60,000 nt of DNA from Cryptomeria japonica (lineage: Eukaryota > Streptophyta > Pinopsida > Cupressales > Cupressaceae). The notes under the pieces are model-generated. The model searched no databases. It saw only the letters and a list, made by a program, of their open reading frames with translations, and was not told where the DNA came from. The stretch lies in contig NC_081409.1 of NCBI RefSeq assembly GCF_030272615.1, positions 471,382,573 to 471,442,572 on the forward strand. The letters are read 5' to 3'. This document shows, piece by piece, positions 33,318 through 43,593 of the stretch. How positions within the stretch are numbered: position 1 is the first letter of the stretch; each line of letters starts with the position of its first letter. The translations under genes were made by a program, and so were the position numbers.

Positions 33318-34090
33318 TGTTGTAGGGGAATGTCTAAGATTCCTTTTGATCTAATTCATAGAAAGGTGGGCTTATTTGAGCTAGAGGTGAAAGCAGTCAT
33401 CACCTTCACGGTTTTTTATCTCTATGTAGAATGGTGACTTAGTACTAGCTAACATTTTTCATGATGATTTATTATTTTCTCATGTAGTGGGCAATTAGGC
33501 CCTTCTCTTTAAAAGGGGAAATGTTTTGTAATAGAAAGAGGGTTCAAATTTTGGGAATCTAGAAGAATACGGATATGATTTCTAGATTGAATTTTATCCT
33601 CTAAGGTGTTGTGGTTTTCTAAATTAAATTAATCAAATTGTGCCTTAGGACTTTTAGACTATTGTGATCAGTATGCTTTAATAGTTTTCTGTGCAATTTG
33701 ACTCTAGTAACATATGCATAAACTTTGTTAATTGAATCATGTTATATACTCTTTCATTCTGGTAGATAATCATGTATGTTTTTCTTCATGTTTAAATAAA
33801 TCTTTAAATATATCTTAATGAATTGTCTACCAAAGCATGTAGATTGTTGAACGGGCCTTAGAATTGTATGTATCTGAAGTTGTTTATGCTTATCATTCAA
33901 CAAAAAATTCAAACCAGGTGCATTGCCCTAGGTTAGATTTATTTTATGTTCCTTCTTTCCCTTTTCCCTGTAAATGAATAAAGAACCAACTTCTAAAATC
34001 TTAGAGCTTACTCAATCAAAGTGTAGGGGTTCCCCAACACCAAATTTCCCATAAGGGTGTATTTCTAAGAGTAATTTTAGATATCAACTA
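33318..34090 (+). repeat. Probable Gypsy LTR
   Basis: Ends just before the primer-site-like string at 34097. A possible start is TGTTGTAGGGGAATG (33318). It contains an AATGAATAAAG polyadenylation-like stretch at 33973. The partner LTR is not identified, so the left limit is uncertain. Confidence 0.4.
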
Positions 34091-34096
34091 TTTTTT

Positions 34097-34115
34097 TGGC
34101 ATCCCTAGTGGGACC
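34097..34115 (+). promoter_or_regulatory. Gypsy primer-site-like string
   Basis: TGGCATCCCTAGTGGGACC, in the place and style of Gypsy leaders of the TTTGGCGCC...GTGGGA type, 27 bases before the gag ATG. The tRNA match was not verified. Confidence 0.45.
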
Positions 34116-34141
34116 AAAATTCTCTTTACTAAAGTGGGTGT

Positions 34142-35026
34142 ATGAGCCATAGGCCTGTTATCAGATCTCAAACTACTCTGAATTCAAACTTGTTTGTTCC
34201 ACCCTTGGTAACAGTCCAAACTAGAAGCTCAGGAGGGGGTACAGGAGTCCAAATTCAAGCCCCTGTGAAAATGCCAATCCCCCCTGTTCGAAACTTTGTT
34301 ACATGGAATAGTGGGATTCCCTTGATTCTACCTGCTCCTTCTAACTCATGGGATGTTATTCTAACCTCCGCATTAAAATTTTTGCCAAAATTTACTAGGG
34401 AGGATTCTAAAACCCCTAGAGAGCACTGACAAGATGTGTCTGGTGTATGCACCATGCAAAATGTCTCACAATAAAATGTGGCGTTGAGGCTTCTTGTAGC
34501 CTCTTTTAAAGGGAAATCATAGGATTGGTACCAATCCCTGCAACCTAATTCAATTGGTGATTGGGACTAGCTAGGAGATCACTTTTTTTAGCGATTCACT
34601 AAAAAGGGAGATAGATCTTCTTTGTTACAATAATTAATCACAATTAAGCGAGCTCCTCAAGAGGCTACAACTACTTTTGTTACTAGGTTCTAAAAGACTT
34701 GGTAGAGGATACCTTTAATAGGTCATCCTCTTGTAGATATGGCTTTTGTTTTCTACCTTAAAGATTTCAATTCAGATATATCTATTATGATTCAATATCT
34801 ATGTGGGAGTACCCTTTTGGATGCCTATGAGCTTGTTGTCCAAGCATAAAATAACCTTATTGATGTAGGGCAATTCCCTCTGAGACCACCTATGCCAGTA
34901 TTTCCTGAATCATCAGGCCAAGGACTTGAAAAAGCACTCCCGAATACATCTCTGCCACAATCCATGTATATCTACCCAAGCACCCAACAAACTAGCACCC
35001 TTGCTTCCACTTCCATAGATACTTAA
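34142..35026 (+). pseudogene. Ty3/Gypsy gag (Retrotrans_gag type)
   Basis: One frame is kept from ATG 34142 to TAA 35024-35026 (294 codons) with about nine internal stops and no frameshift. The N-terminal 90 residues are Pro/Ser-rich. From residue about 110 the text follows the Gypsy gag core: ALRLLVASFKGKS, DWYQSLQPNSIGDWD, then LITIKRAPQEATTTFVTRF and a C-terminal helical part (STLLDAYELVVQA). Most stops stand where Gln is expected (for example before LITIKRAP and before KTW). No zinc knuckle or pol follows. Instead an AT-rich segment begins. Confidence 0.75.
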
Positions 35027-35047
35027 GTAAGTGACATGAAGAACTTG

Positions 35048-35713
35048 TAGACACCTAAAAAGTTCTCATTAATCATACACTAATTATTCATCTAATTGAT
35101 TAAATTATTCTTTAATTATTTAATTAAATTAATTAGTTTATTCTTCTAAATTCATATTTCTTTATCACTTTGTTAATTATTACAATTTCTATTTCTTTCT
35201 AATCAATTAATGATTCAACCCTTTTCTAATATTAATTAAATATTTATTATCTAATTAATTATGATTTAAATCTTTTAATTAAGTAATCTTTATCATTTTA
35301 ATTAAATTCAATTTCTAAAATAATTAAATAGTTTCTTTAATTTTTTTAATTAACTAATTTATTATTCAAATTCAAATTTCAATTTCCCCAAATTTTAATT
35401 TCAATATTCTTCTAATTCAAATTCAAATCCAAAATCTAAATTCCCTAAAATCCAATTTCAACTAATTTCATCTAATTTCAAATACATGTGCATTTCAATT
35501 TCACTTTTCAAAAATTAAAATTTAAATAAAAAAAGCAAATCAAGATTGAATTCCTAAATCAAGTTCAATTTACATGCTAAATTTATAACTAATTGATCAA
35601 TTCAATTAATTGATTAATGAAATTAGTTAACTCTTCAATCTCCTTTCTTATCTTTCAATCAAGTTTTTCTCAATCAATCATCTCCCTAGTTAACTCAATT
35701 AACAATTCAATAT
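35048..35713 (+). repeat. Very AT-rich segment, possible LTR start
   Basis: Begins TGTAGACACCTAAAAAG at 35048, a string often seen at Gypsy LTR starts, then a long TTAATTAAAT-rich run. It is interrupted at 35714 by the LTR of the minus-strand chromovirus. Confidence 0.4.
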
Positions 35714-35718
35714 TGTCA

Positions 35719-35736
35719 TGCCCAAACTTTTGGGCA
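35719..35736. repeat. LTR-terminal palindrome
   Basis: TGCCCAAA, two bases, TTTGGGCA: a perfect 8-bp-arm hairpin five bases inside the LTR end. Confidence 0.7.
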
Positions 35737-36628
35737 CAAAAATGGAACAAATTTTTTTTTTTTGACAACATGAACTCATAACATAGTCTACATCAAAGGG
35801 GATCAATAGAGTTTTGTCTTATCTAGGGTGTAAATAAAATTGTTTACTAAGGTTCGGTTAATTAACCAACTCGAATGAGCGACTTTAATTGGTGGAGATT
35901 AATCAGTGTCACGGATTAGTTAGCTAGCTCAATTACCTTAATTAAGTTGTCGCTAATTAAAACACGAGGGTTAATTGGTTATCTATATGTATTGAATCAT
36001 TCCCGACCATATGATGATAATGTTATTAATTAATTGTTGCACATGCAAATTTATTATTTAGATTCAACCGATAAGGGTTCGAATTCCTATAATGCCATTT
36101 GCCCGCTAAAACCGATATTAAGTTAAAGCCAATTCTAATTTCCCTAAACCCTTAATTTTGATGATTTAATTTTAATCCAGCCAAAACCGGTCTCAAGGGC
36201 TTAAGGTTCATAAAATTAATTTACAATTTCTCCCTTTAAATTTTCCCCATGCACAATATAACCTAACATCCACAATTAAATTGAGGAAAATCTATTGATT
36301 AATTAAATAAATTAATTTGATTTAGTGTATAGCGCTCCAACTATATTAACTCTCCATTTTTTTAAACCCCTTTGAATTAACTATATTAAAATTTTAATTC
36401 TCTAAAGAATATAAGCATATAATAATTTAATTATTTAAATAACCCTAATTATTAATTAAAATATTATAACTCAAATCCAAATTTCCCTTATCTAATTCAA
36501 AATTCCTTCAAATAAAAAAACCCTAATTAATAAAATGCTAACCCTAATTATTAATTAAAATATTAAAACTTGAAATCAATTTTCAAATTCTTTTAAAAAA
36601 AAGAAATTCCTTAATTCATAAAATGCTC

Positions 36629-36728
36629 ACCCTAACCTGAAATTGGGTTAGGGTTGCATTTCTATTTATTTCCCACTTTTATTTTATTTCTTATTAAATT
36701 TATACCCTAACCCGAAATAGGTTAGGGT
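36629..36728. repeat. Two palindromes with ACCCTAACC/GGTTAGGGT arms
   Basis: At 36629-36654 and 36704-36728 the same inverted pair of GGGTT-type strings flanks a short AT loop. The arms contain telomere-like GTTAGGGTT, but only single units, so this is not telomeric DNA. Confidence 0.6.
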
Positions 36729-36756
36729 TTATTATACCACATTTTTTTTTGTTTAG

Positions 36757-36778
36757 TGTGTGTGTGTGTGTGTGTGTG
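36757..36778. repeat. TG microsatellite
   Basis: About ten GT units, directly before the GC-rich palindrome region. Confidence 0.85.
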
Positions 36779-36881
36779 ATTGCAGGTACAGGGATGGATT
36801 AGGGCACGGCGGCCATGGACATGGCGAAGGGTTTCAAAGAGGGGGAAGAGCAGAGGAGGTGGCGTGGGGGTCTCTCGGACG

Positions 36882-37131
36882 CCACTGTGTTTATACACAG
36901 TGACGGCGGAGCCATCCACTGTGTATACACACAGTGGCGGCCGCGGACCATCCACTGTGCTTACACATAGTGGCGGCACCTCCCGTGTCGTCCACTGTGG
37001 GTAAACACAGTGGCGCAGCCCGAGAGCCGTCCACTGTGCTTACACACAGTGGCGGCATTTCCCGTGCTGTCCACTGTGGGTAAACACAGTGGCGCGGCCC
37101 GAGAGCTGTCCACTGTGTTTACACACAGTGG
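36882..37131. repeat. Array of seven 22-bp palindromes
   Basis: Units at 36882-36903, 36916-36937, 36952-36973, 36992-37013, 37031-37052, 37071-37092 and 37110-37131. Each reads CCACTGTG, six bases, CACAGTGG. Five are perfect in the arms; unit 1 ends in A and unit 3 has one change. Unit starts are 34-40 bp apart. Units 3-4 and 5-6 also share their linkers (TCCCGTG before, GCCCGAGAG after), giving a higher-order repeat of about 79 bp. The block is strongly GC-rich inside an AT-rich LTR. Confidence 0.92.
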
Positions 37132-37205
37132 CTCGGCCGGTACTCCGATTTCCTCTCTTTTTTTTGTATTTTTTTTTTTATAATATTTTTTTCTTAATAT
37201 AAAAG

Positions 37206-37460
37206 TGTATATATATATATATGTATATTTATATATATATATAAATATATTTTTATATGTATATATTTATATATATATATATATTCACTGCCATGACCAG
37301 AATACATACATATATCTTTTTTTTTAAAGGTATCCATTGAGTATGTTTTCAGATGCAGGGATATATATAATATTATATATATATATATCAACCTAATAGG
37401 GTTAGGAAGCTTATTTTGATTAATTTTAACACAGAAGCATGCAATCATATATATATATAT
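37206..37460. repeat. AT microsatellite blocks
   Basis: TATATA runs at about 37206-37287, 37364-37389 and 37448-37461, directly after the palindrome array. Confidence 0.85.
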
Positions 37461-40217
37461 TTTTTAACAGAAATACACCTAAGTCTTACTTTTCTTTTTT
37501 AATATTTAAAAACTTTGCAGGGAGGGTTAAAATAATGACAGCTTATGCTTTGACTGATTATTTCATTTCCTAGGTGTATATTATTTCAATGAGCAGCGTT
37601 TAGAAGATATCTCTCTTTTTTTTTTTAACAGTCATACAACATGTTTTCTACAACAATCTACTTGTGTTTAAATACTAGTTTTCAGCTATGCCTAAACAAA
37701 AATAAAAGTAACATAATAACAGTATTCAAATACTACAGAAATTTACTTATTCACACATTTCATTTCTCCCATCTTCTCTTTTTTTTTCAATACATATTTC
37801 TTTACTCAAAATTGCAGAAATAAATAGAATATAGAACTCATTATGAAACAGAATTAAATTTATTTACAACAGTATTGTAGATTTTAGAATTTTATAATTT
37901 GCACTCTTCACATAGAAATTTCAAATACAAAATTCATCTATTACAATGGGAGGGAATAACTCAACTGATTCCCTCATTCCAATAATGAGGACTCAAGTAC
38001 AATAGTACATTTCTTTATACAGAAAATGAAAGAAAACAACTTAAAGCTCTTTATTTACATTTTTTTTTTTGCAACAATTCATAAGATTACATTTTCACTT
38101 TTCTGCATCTAAATAGAAAGTCTGAATTTGAATAAAAATTTGCAACCAAACAAAATTGCAACTCCTAGATTCTTTTCCCAGCAACCTGCATGTAAAATTT
38201 TAGGGTTGTGACCATGGTATGCTCACCTCCTAGCCTAGGCTTACCAGAAGCCACCCCCGAGCTTGGAGAATCAAGACCTAAACGAGGTTACAACCAAGCA
38301 ATACAACAAGAAAAGGGGAAAAGAAATCAACACAATAGACACATCCCTTCCCAAGTTGAAACTCCATCACAAAATGTGATGCCTTACTAGGGTGGAAGTG
38401 GACCAAGTACCCTAGGAGAGAAATCTGCTAGATAGAACTTACAGTCAACTCATGGCATCCATGAAAGCATAACAAAAAATTCTCCTTAATCCCTACACCC
38501 TTATGACCCCCAAAAAGGCAACCATGCCATATTTGCACCCCCTTATGACCCCCAAGTGAAATAACACAAAGCAAAGCAGCAAGGGTCTCATGGACAGACC
38601 CTTGAGATCACTCTCATAATGAGAACCTCTCACCCTAAGGGTTGTCAAGCTCCTTCCAGCCCCAAGACCAATCTTTCCTCCCAAGGAAAGGATGGTCTTG
38701 AACACTCCCCAAACACAGCAATGCATAAAATAGAAATAAGCAAGAATCACATAGATTTTTTTCAAGTACAACACAAATAAAGAAATAAAACAATTTCCAT
38801 TCAAGCATTCTAGAACATTTTTACATTTACATAAGAGGGAAAAGTAACACCAACCTTGACCTGCCAAGGAAAATCTAGGGGAAAGCTTGATAAAGAGCTG
38901 CCCAATCCTCTAATCTTTTTCTGCCATTCCTTAGCCCCAAATCTACTATTCCTAAAACTGGTTTTCCTCCAAAATTTCTCCAAAAATCTCTAAGGATGGA
39001 AAGTGGGTGATTAGCTCACTAAGCTTCCATTCTTAGCCTAAGAAGGCCTCTCTCACTCCTTCCAACCTCTTGGATAGAGTGAGGGATTCCCCATTGGATT
39101 GGTCTTCCCTAGGTCTTACACACTCCCTAACCTAGGTACCTAGAGAAGGGAAATGGAATGGGGAAGAGGGATTACTCCCTTCAAGAAGGTTATCCTACCA
39201 AGGAGGGCACTCCTATAGATGGAATTCGTCCATCTTGGGAAAACCACTTTTTTGGGTGGTTAAACAAGTCCTAAGGGAAAGACACATGGCCAATTTTGGC
39301 CTTCACCCATAGGTACCCCATGAGGCCTAATAGAAATGCTCTAAAATTGACTCTAGGAGTTGATTTGACCCTCAGAAAGTCCACCTAAAGTTAACCTACG
39401 GGTCAACTCTAAGTTGACCCTCCTTGTGGCTCACTAACCTAGATTTCTTGGTTCCTTCAAGGATAATTAGGAGATATAACAATTAACAAAAATAAAACTC
39501 TCCAAAAAGGTGACATGACAAATTGCCAACACAACATACTACATAGGTGTCAAGTGACACTACAAAATAATTCCACATCACAATACACACGTGGCAATTG
39601 TCCCTTAAACGATTTAAACAATTCAATAAATACAATTTACACTCATGCAACATTTTACATTTACGAATAAAATACAATACATACGGGGTCTTGCCTCTCC
39701 AAATAAACAACCCCTAGTTTTACGAACGCACATAGGCCTAGGCTTGATTCTCCATAATATTTCCATGGTCACATGGATAATTTCCTGCACATCTCAATTT
39801 AAACATTAGTACTTCCCAATAGCCTCATATAATATAAAACACATAATCAGAATACAATACATTCATTCTGCAAAGACTTGTCATTATAAAATACGATTTG
39901 TCACAAATCAAAGCAATTCATCATAATCCTCAAAATTTGATCCATCTACAAGATATGCAAACATATTTCTAACATTATAACAAATCCTGAAATTTAGATA
40001 ATAACATACATCATCACAATATTACCCTAATCTAGAATCATATAATATTCTATAATGCACAAGGCATAGAAATGGAGCATCAAATATATATCAATATTAC
40101 CAAAAATCGTGGGACCATATAAAGTTCTATATCCATAGTGTGTCAAAACTAGCATCCATAATAGTTCCAATATGAAAATAACTGAAGAAATAGGATGGGT
40201 TGGGGTAGGGCCTCACA

Positions 40218-40229
40218 CCCTCCCCCTCT
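40218..40229 (-). promoter_or_regulatory. Polypurine tract of the chromovirus
   Basis: The minus strand reads AGAGGGGGAGGG, overlapping the polyprotein stop (CCTAGAGG) and abutting TGTGAGG of the LTR. Confidence 0.85.
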
Positions 40230-40230
40230 A

Positions 40231-41878
40231 GGCATGAACGTCCTCTTGGAGTTCATCAAAAAGATGAGGGTACTATGATCTCATATGTGCTGCATCCTCC
40301 CATGAAGCTATAACCTCATCATAGCAATCCCACTGGACCCTAACCTGGTCCAGCTCTCGACCTCAAAGGGCCAACTTCCGGCGAGCCAAAATGTGAATGG
40401 GCTCCAAAGCTATCTTCTTGTCCGACTCCACCTGCAAAGCATCCCAATCTAAAATATGAGACTCATCATAGATATACTTTCTCAAAACTGACACATGAAA
40501 CACATCGTGGATGCGTGACAGGCTAGGTGGCAAAGCTAGGTGATAAGCAACTGGTCCTATCCTCTTAAGGATCTCAAAAGGTCCGACAAAGTGAGGTGCA
40601 AGCTTAGAACCCTTTCCATAGCGGATCAGACTCTTATGTGGTCGCATTCTCAGAAAAAATCTGTCCCCAACCATGTAACTCCGGTCTATCCTCTTTGCAT
40701 CTACATATTTCTTCTGCCTATCCCGTGCCTCTCTAAGGCACTGTCTAATCAAAATTACCTGCTGCTCCATATCATGGACCATCTCAGGGCCTATGGCCAC
40801 TCTATCCTCAATACGGTCCCAACTCAAAGGTGTCCTGCATGGTCTACCATACAAAGCCTGAAAAGGTGGCATTCCCAAAGAAGTGTGATGCCCATTATTA
40901 TAGGCAAATTCTACTAAATGTAGGTACTCCTCCCATCGGGTCTGATGATCCATGACGTACATGCAGAGCATATCTTCTAACACTTGGTTAACCCGCTCTA
41001 TCTGTCCATCCATCTCTGGATGATAGGCTGTGCTGAAATTGAGCTTGGTGCCCAACGCCGCCTGTAATGCCTTCCAAAAGAAAGAAGTAAAGAGGGAATT
41101 CCTATCAGAAATAATCTTGCGTGGAACACCATGAAGTCTGACAATGTCTCACAAGAACACCTATGCCACTGCTGGAGCTGTGAAGGTAGTTCGAACTGGT
41201 GAGAAGTGGGCCACTTTGGTCAATTTGTCAACTGTCACCAAGATAGCATCATGGCGACGAGATGACATAGGAAGACCAATGATGAAGTCCATGGATATAG
41301 TATCCCACTTCCACTCTGGTATAGCATGGGACTGGAGTAACCCACCTGGATGGCGGTGCTCTACCTTGACTTTCTGACACTCAAGGCATCAGGCTACTAA
41401 CTTGGTGATAAGCTGCCGCATTGCTGGCCAATGATATAACTGCCTCAAGTCAGCATGCATCTTCTTAACCCCAGGATGCACTGCATAAGGAGCTCTATGA
41501 GCCTCCATGATAATGAAATCTCGCAAACCCCCAGGAGAGGGTACATAGATGCACCCTCTATGGCGTAATAAACCATCAGACTCTAAAGAGTAGTCCACAA
41601 ACTTCCCCTCTAGGGCCTCCTGAGTTTGGATCCTCTGACAAACCTCTAGATACCATCCATCCTCTGGCAATCGCTGCAAAATACGGTCTCTCAAATCTAT
41701 GCTCATGGATATGGTGTAAACCTCATGTCGTCTCCTACTTAGGGCATCTACGACCATGTTCTCCTTCCCTTTGATGTAGTGGACATCAAAATCATACTCA
41801 CAAAGGAACTCCATCCATCTCCTCTGACGTGCATTAAGGTTAGGCTGGGTGAAGATGTACTGCAAACTCTGATGGTCT
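40231..41878 (-). pseudogene. Chromovirus pol 3' part: RNase H end, integrase, chromodomain
   Basis: Begins abruptly at 41878 in the RNase H region (DHQSLQYIFTQPNLNARQRR, DVHYIKGKENMVVDALSRR). Then come the integrase zinc domain (H..H, CLECQK) and a catalytic core with all three acidic residues present: D in [14 protein letters not shown] in PRKIISDRNSLF, E in DGQIERVNQ. Last are a GPF/Y-type region (HFVGPFEILKRIGPVAY) and a chromodomain (DQVRVQWDCYDE, ASWEDAAHM, YPHLF). Stops lie at 41389, about 41160, about 41147, 40363 and about 40280. It belongs to the Ty3/Gypsy chromoviruses, probably the Tekay/Del group. RT, protease and gag are missing because other DNA joins at 41879. Confidence 0.85.
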
Positions 41879-42080
41879 TATTGGTTTAATCGGTGTTCCA
41901 CATTCGTTGGATAAAATAACAAGATTTTTGTTTTTTGTTTTTCTATTTTATTCTATTTTTTTGGTATTACTAATCCTTTTGTCTACAACATGTGGTGAAG
42001 AAACAAAGAAGGTCCTATGAGTCCAATATTTTTTTGTTGAAACTACTAACTTGCATGATTGCAGGATCCTTTAGAGTTAA

Positions 42081-42260
42081 TTTACTTTTGGATTTGGTCC
42101 TTAAAATTGATAGGCATGAACTCACTTTTGGATTTGGTGCTTAAAATTGATAGGCATGAACTTACTTTTGGATTTGGTGCTTAAAATTGATAGGCGATGT
42201 AATTAAAATGGACATGCATGAATTCACTTTTGGATTTGGTGCTTAAAATTGACATGAACA
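42081..42260 (+). repeat. 40-bp tandem repeat, four units
   Basis: ACTTTTGGATTTGGTGCTTA recurs at about 42084, 42124, 42164 and 42226. The first three are spaced exactly 40 bp. The fourth follows a 22-bp insertion (GATGTAATTAAAATGG). Confidence 0.85.
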
Positions 42261-43329
42261 TGTGTATCTCACACCTCATTTTTGGGTTTTAAAATAGACG
42301 TGAATCTGGCTTATGCTTAGTTTAGCGCATATTGCAATATATTAAGGAAAAAGAACTTTTTGTGTTTGGAGTGGTCTCACTGTTAACACTTCTATCCTCT
42401 CTCTTGGCTTTCATGGACCTGGGTGCAAGATAAAAGTGTTAACGATGCTCAAAATTTTATTTTTTAAAAATTAGGGATTGCCTTTTGGAACCTTGTTGGT
42501 TCTTGAAGGGAACGACCCAAGCGGTACTCTCTTTTGGTCCATTATATAAATATTTGTGATTTTGGTGAAAACCATAAATAAACTAGTGCTGTTATGTTAT
42601 ACCGATGGTTTCCCTTAGTATTGACATGTAAATACCTCTGTGGTTTTGATAAAAGTCAAAATATTTTGGTGCTTTTGTGTCAAATGCAGAAAAACATATG
42701 TTCTATAGGCTGGGATATCTCTTAAATGAGCTAGCCACCACATGTATATCCACCCGATTTACCCAAAAGTTCCCCCACTATGAACCAAATTTAGTAGCCC
42801 AAGTCCTTACATTTGGTGATTCAGGGTGTGCAGATTGTACCTCATAGATACCTCTCATGTACCTTGCTTTATGAGATAAAAAATCCTCAGTGATAAGATA
42901 TTTTGATCTTTGGGGTAAGAGAAATTGGCATTCCTGAGAAGTGTGTGTCGTGGAGTGGAGTTGGTGTTGAGAGATTCTCTATCTATTTGTTTTGTTTCAG
43001 TATTTTGTAGAGGCCTCATTGGATGGTTTCAAATTTCCATCCTAGGCATTGTTTGCTATATTTTTCTATGTATCACTCACGTGTTGAACCAATATAGAGT
43101 TAGTTTTCTTCTAGACTAATCCAGGCTCTTTCCTTGTGTAACTCTAATTCTCAAAGTATATCAGAACAAAATTCATTTGGACACACTTGTCTAAAAACTG
43201 TGTTCTCGAAATAAGAAAGTTGCCACTCAAACAAGATCTTTTCCTCAAACAGTTCATCCAAAACAACAAACAATCAAAACAAGGTCCTAACAAAATGAAA
43301 TAGAACATCTCATCTTTTTTGTGATCATA

Positions 43330-43470
43330 GGAAGTCCTCGTATAATCCTCATATAGTCCTCATATAATCATCATATAGTCCTCACATAGCCTTCATATAG
43401 TCCTCATATAGTCCATATATAGTCCTTATATCGTCCTCACTTAATAATCCTCACATAAGTCCTTGCATAG
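43330..43470 (+). repeat. Short tandem repeat, ATAGTCCTCAT type
   Basis: About ten diverged units of 11-13 bp around the core TAGTCCTCATA. Confidence 0.8.
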
Positions 43471-43593
43471 TCATCGTAATCCCTATTTTAGTACTTCCAT
43501 AGTCTCCATTTACATCTTTCCTAGTCCTCCACTAGTTGCAAATTCATTATAGGAGTCATAACATGTGTCAGAATAGGTCTACCAGGTGATGGT

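Larger units (their letters stand above)
35714..40217 (-). repeat. Long (4.5-kb) 3' LTR of a minus-strand chromovirus
   Basis: On the minus strand it starts TGTGAGGCCC at 40217, right after a polypurine tract and the polyprotein stop, and plausibly ends GGGCATGACA at 35714. The termini form an imperfect inverted pair (TGTGAGGCCC, TGTCATGCCC), as in many plant LTRs. AATAT at 35709-35713 is a candidate target duplication. It contains the palindrome array (36882-37131), a TG microsatellite and AT microsatellites. The second LTR is not in the window, so the inner end is firm and the outer end is inferred. Confidence 0.55.
41879..43560. other. No gene recognised; contains a 40-bp tandem repeat
   Basis: This DNA truncates the chromovirus and precedes the Tat-like gag. 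Apart from the repeats at 42081-42260 and 43330-43470 I see no structured feature, and the open frame at 42925-43119 has no motif. Confidence 0.4.

Noticed and set aside
36629-36728. Telomere-like GGGTTAG strings
   Set aside because: Only single GTTAGGGTT units in inverted pairs, with no tandem array, so not telomeric or interstitial telomere DNA.
36882-37131. CRISPR array
   Set aside because: Regular 22-bp palindromes with 12-18-bp linkers look similar, but the linkers are themselves repeated and there is no cas gene; the context is a plant LTR.
42925-43119. Hydrophobic small ORF with possible membrane segments
   Set aside because: No conserved copy or motif seen; hydrophobic translations are common by chance in T-rich DNA.
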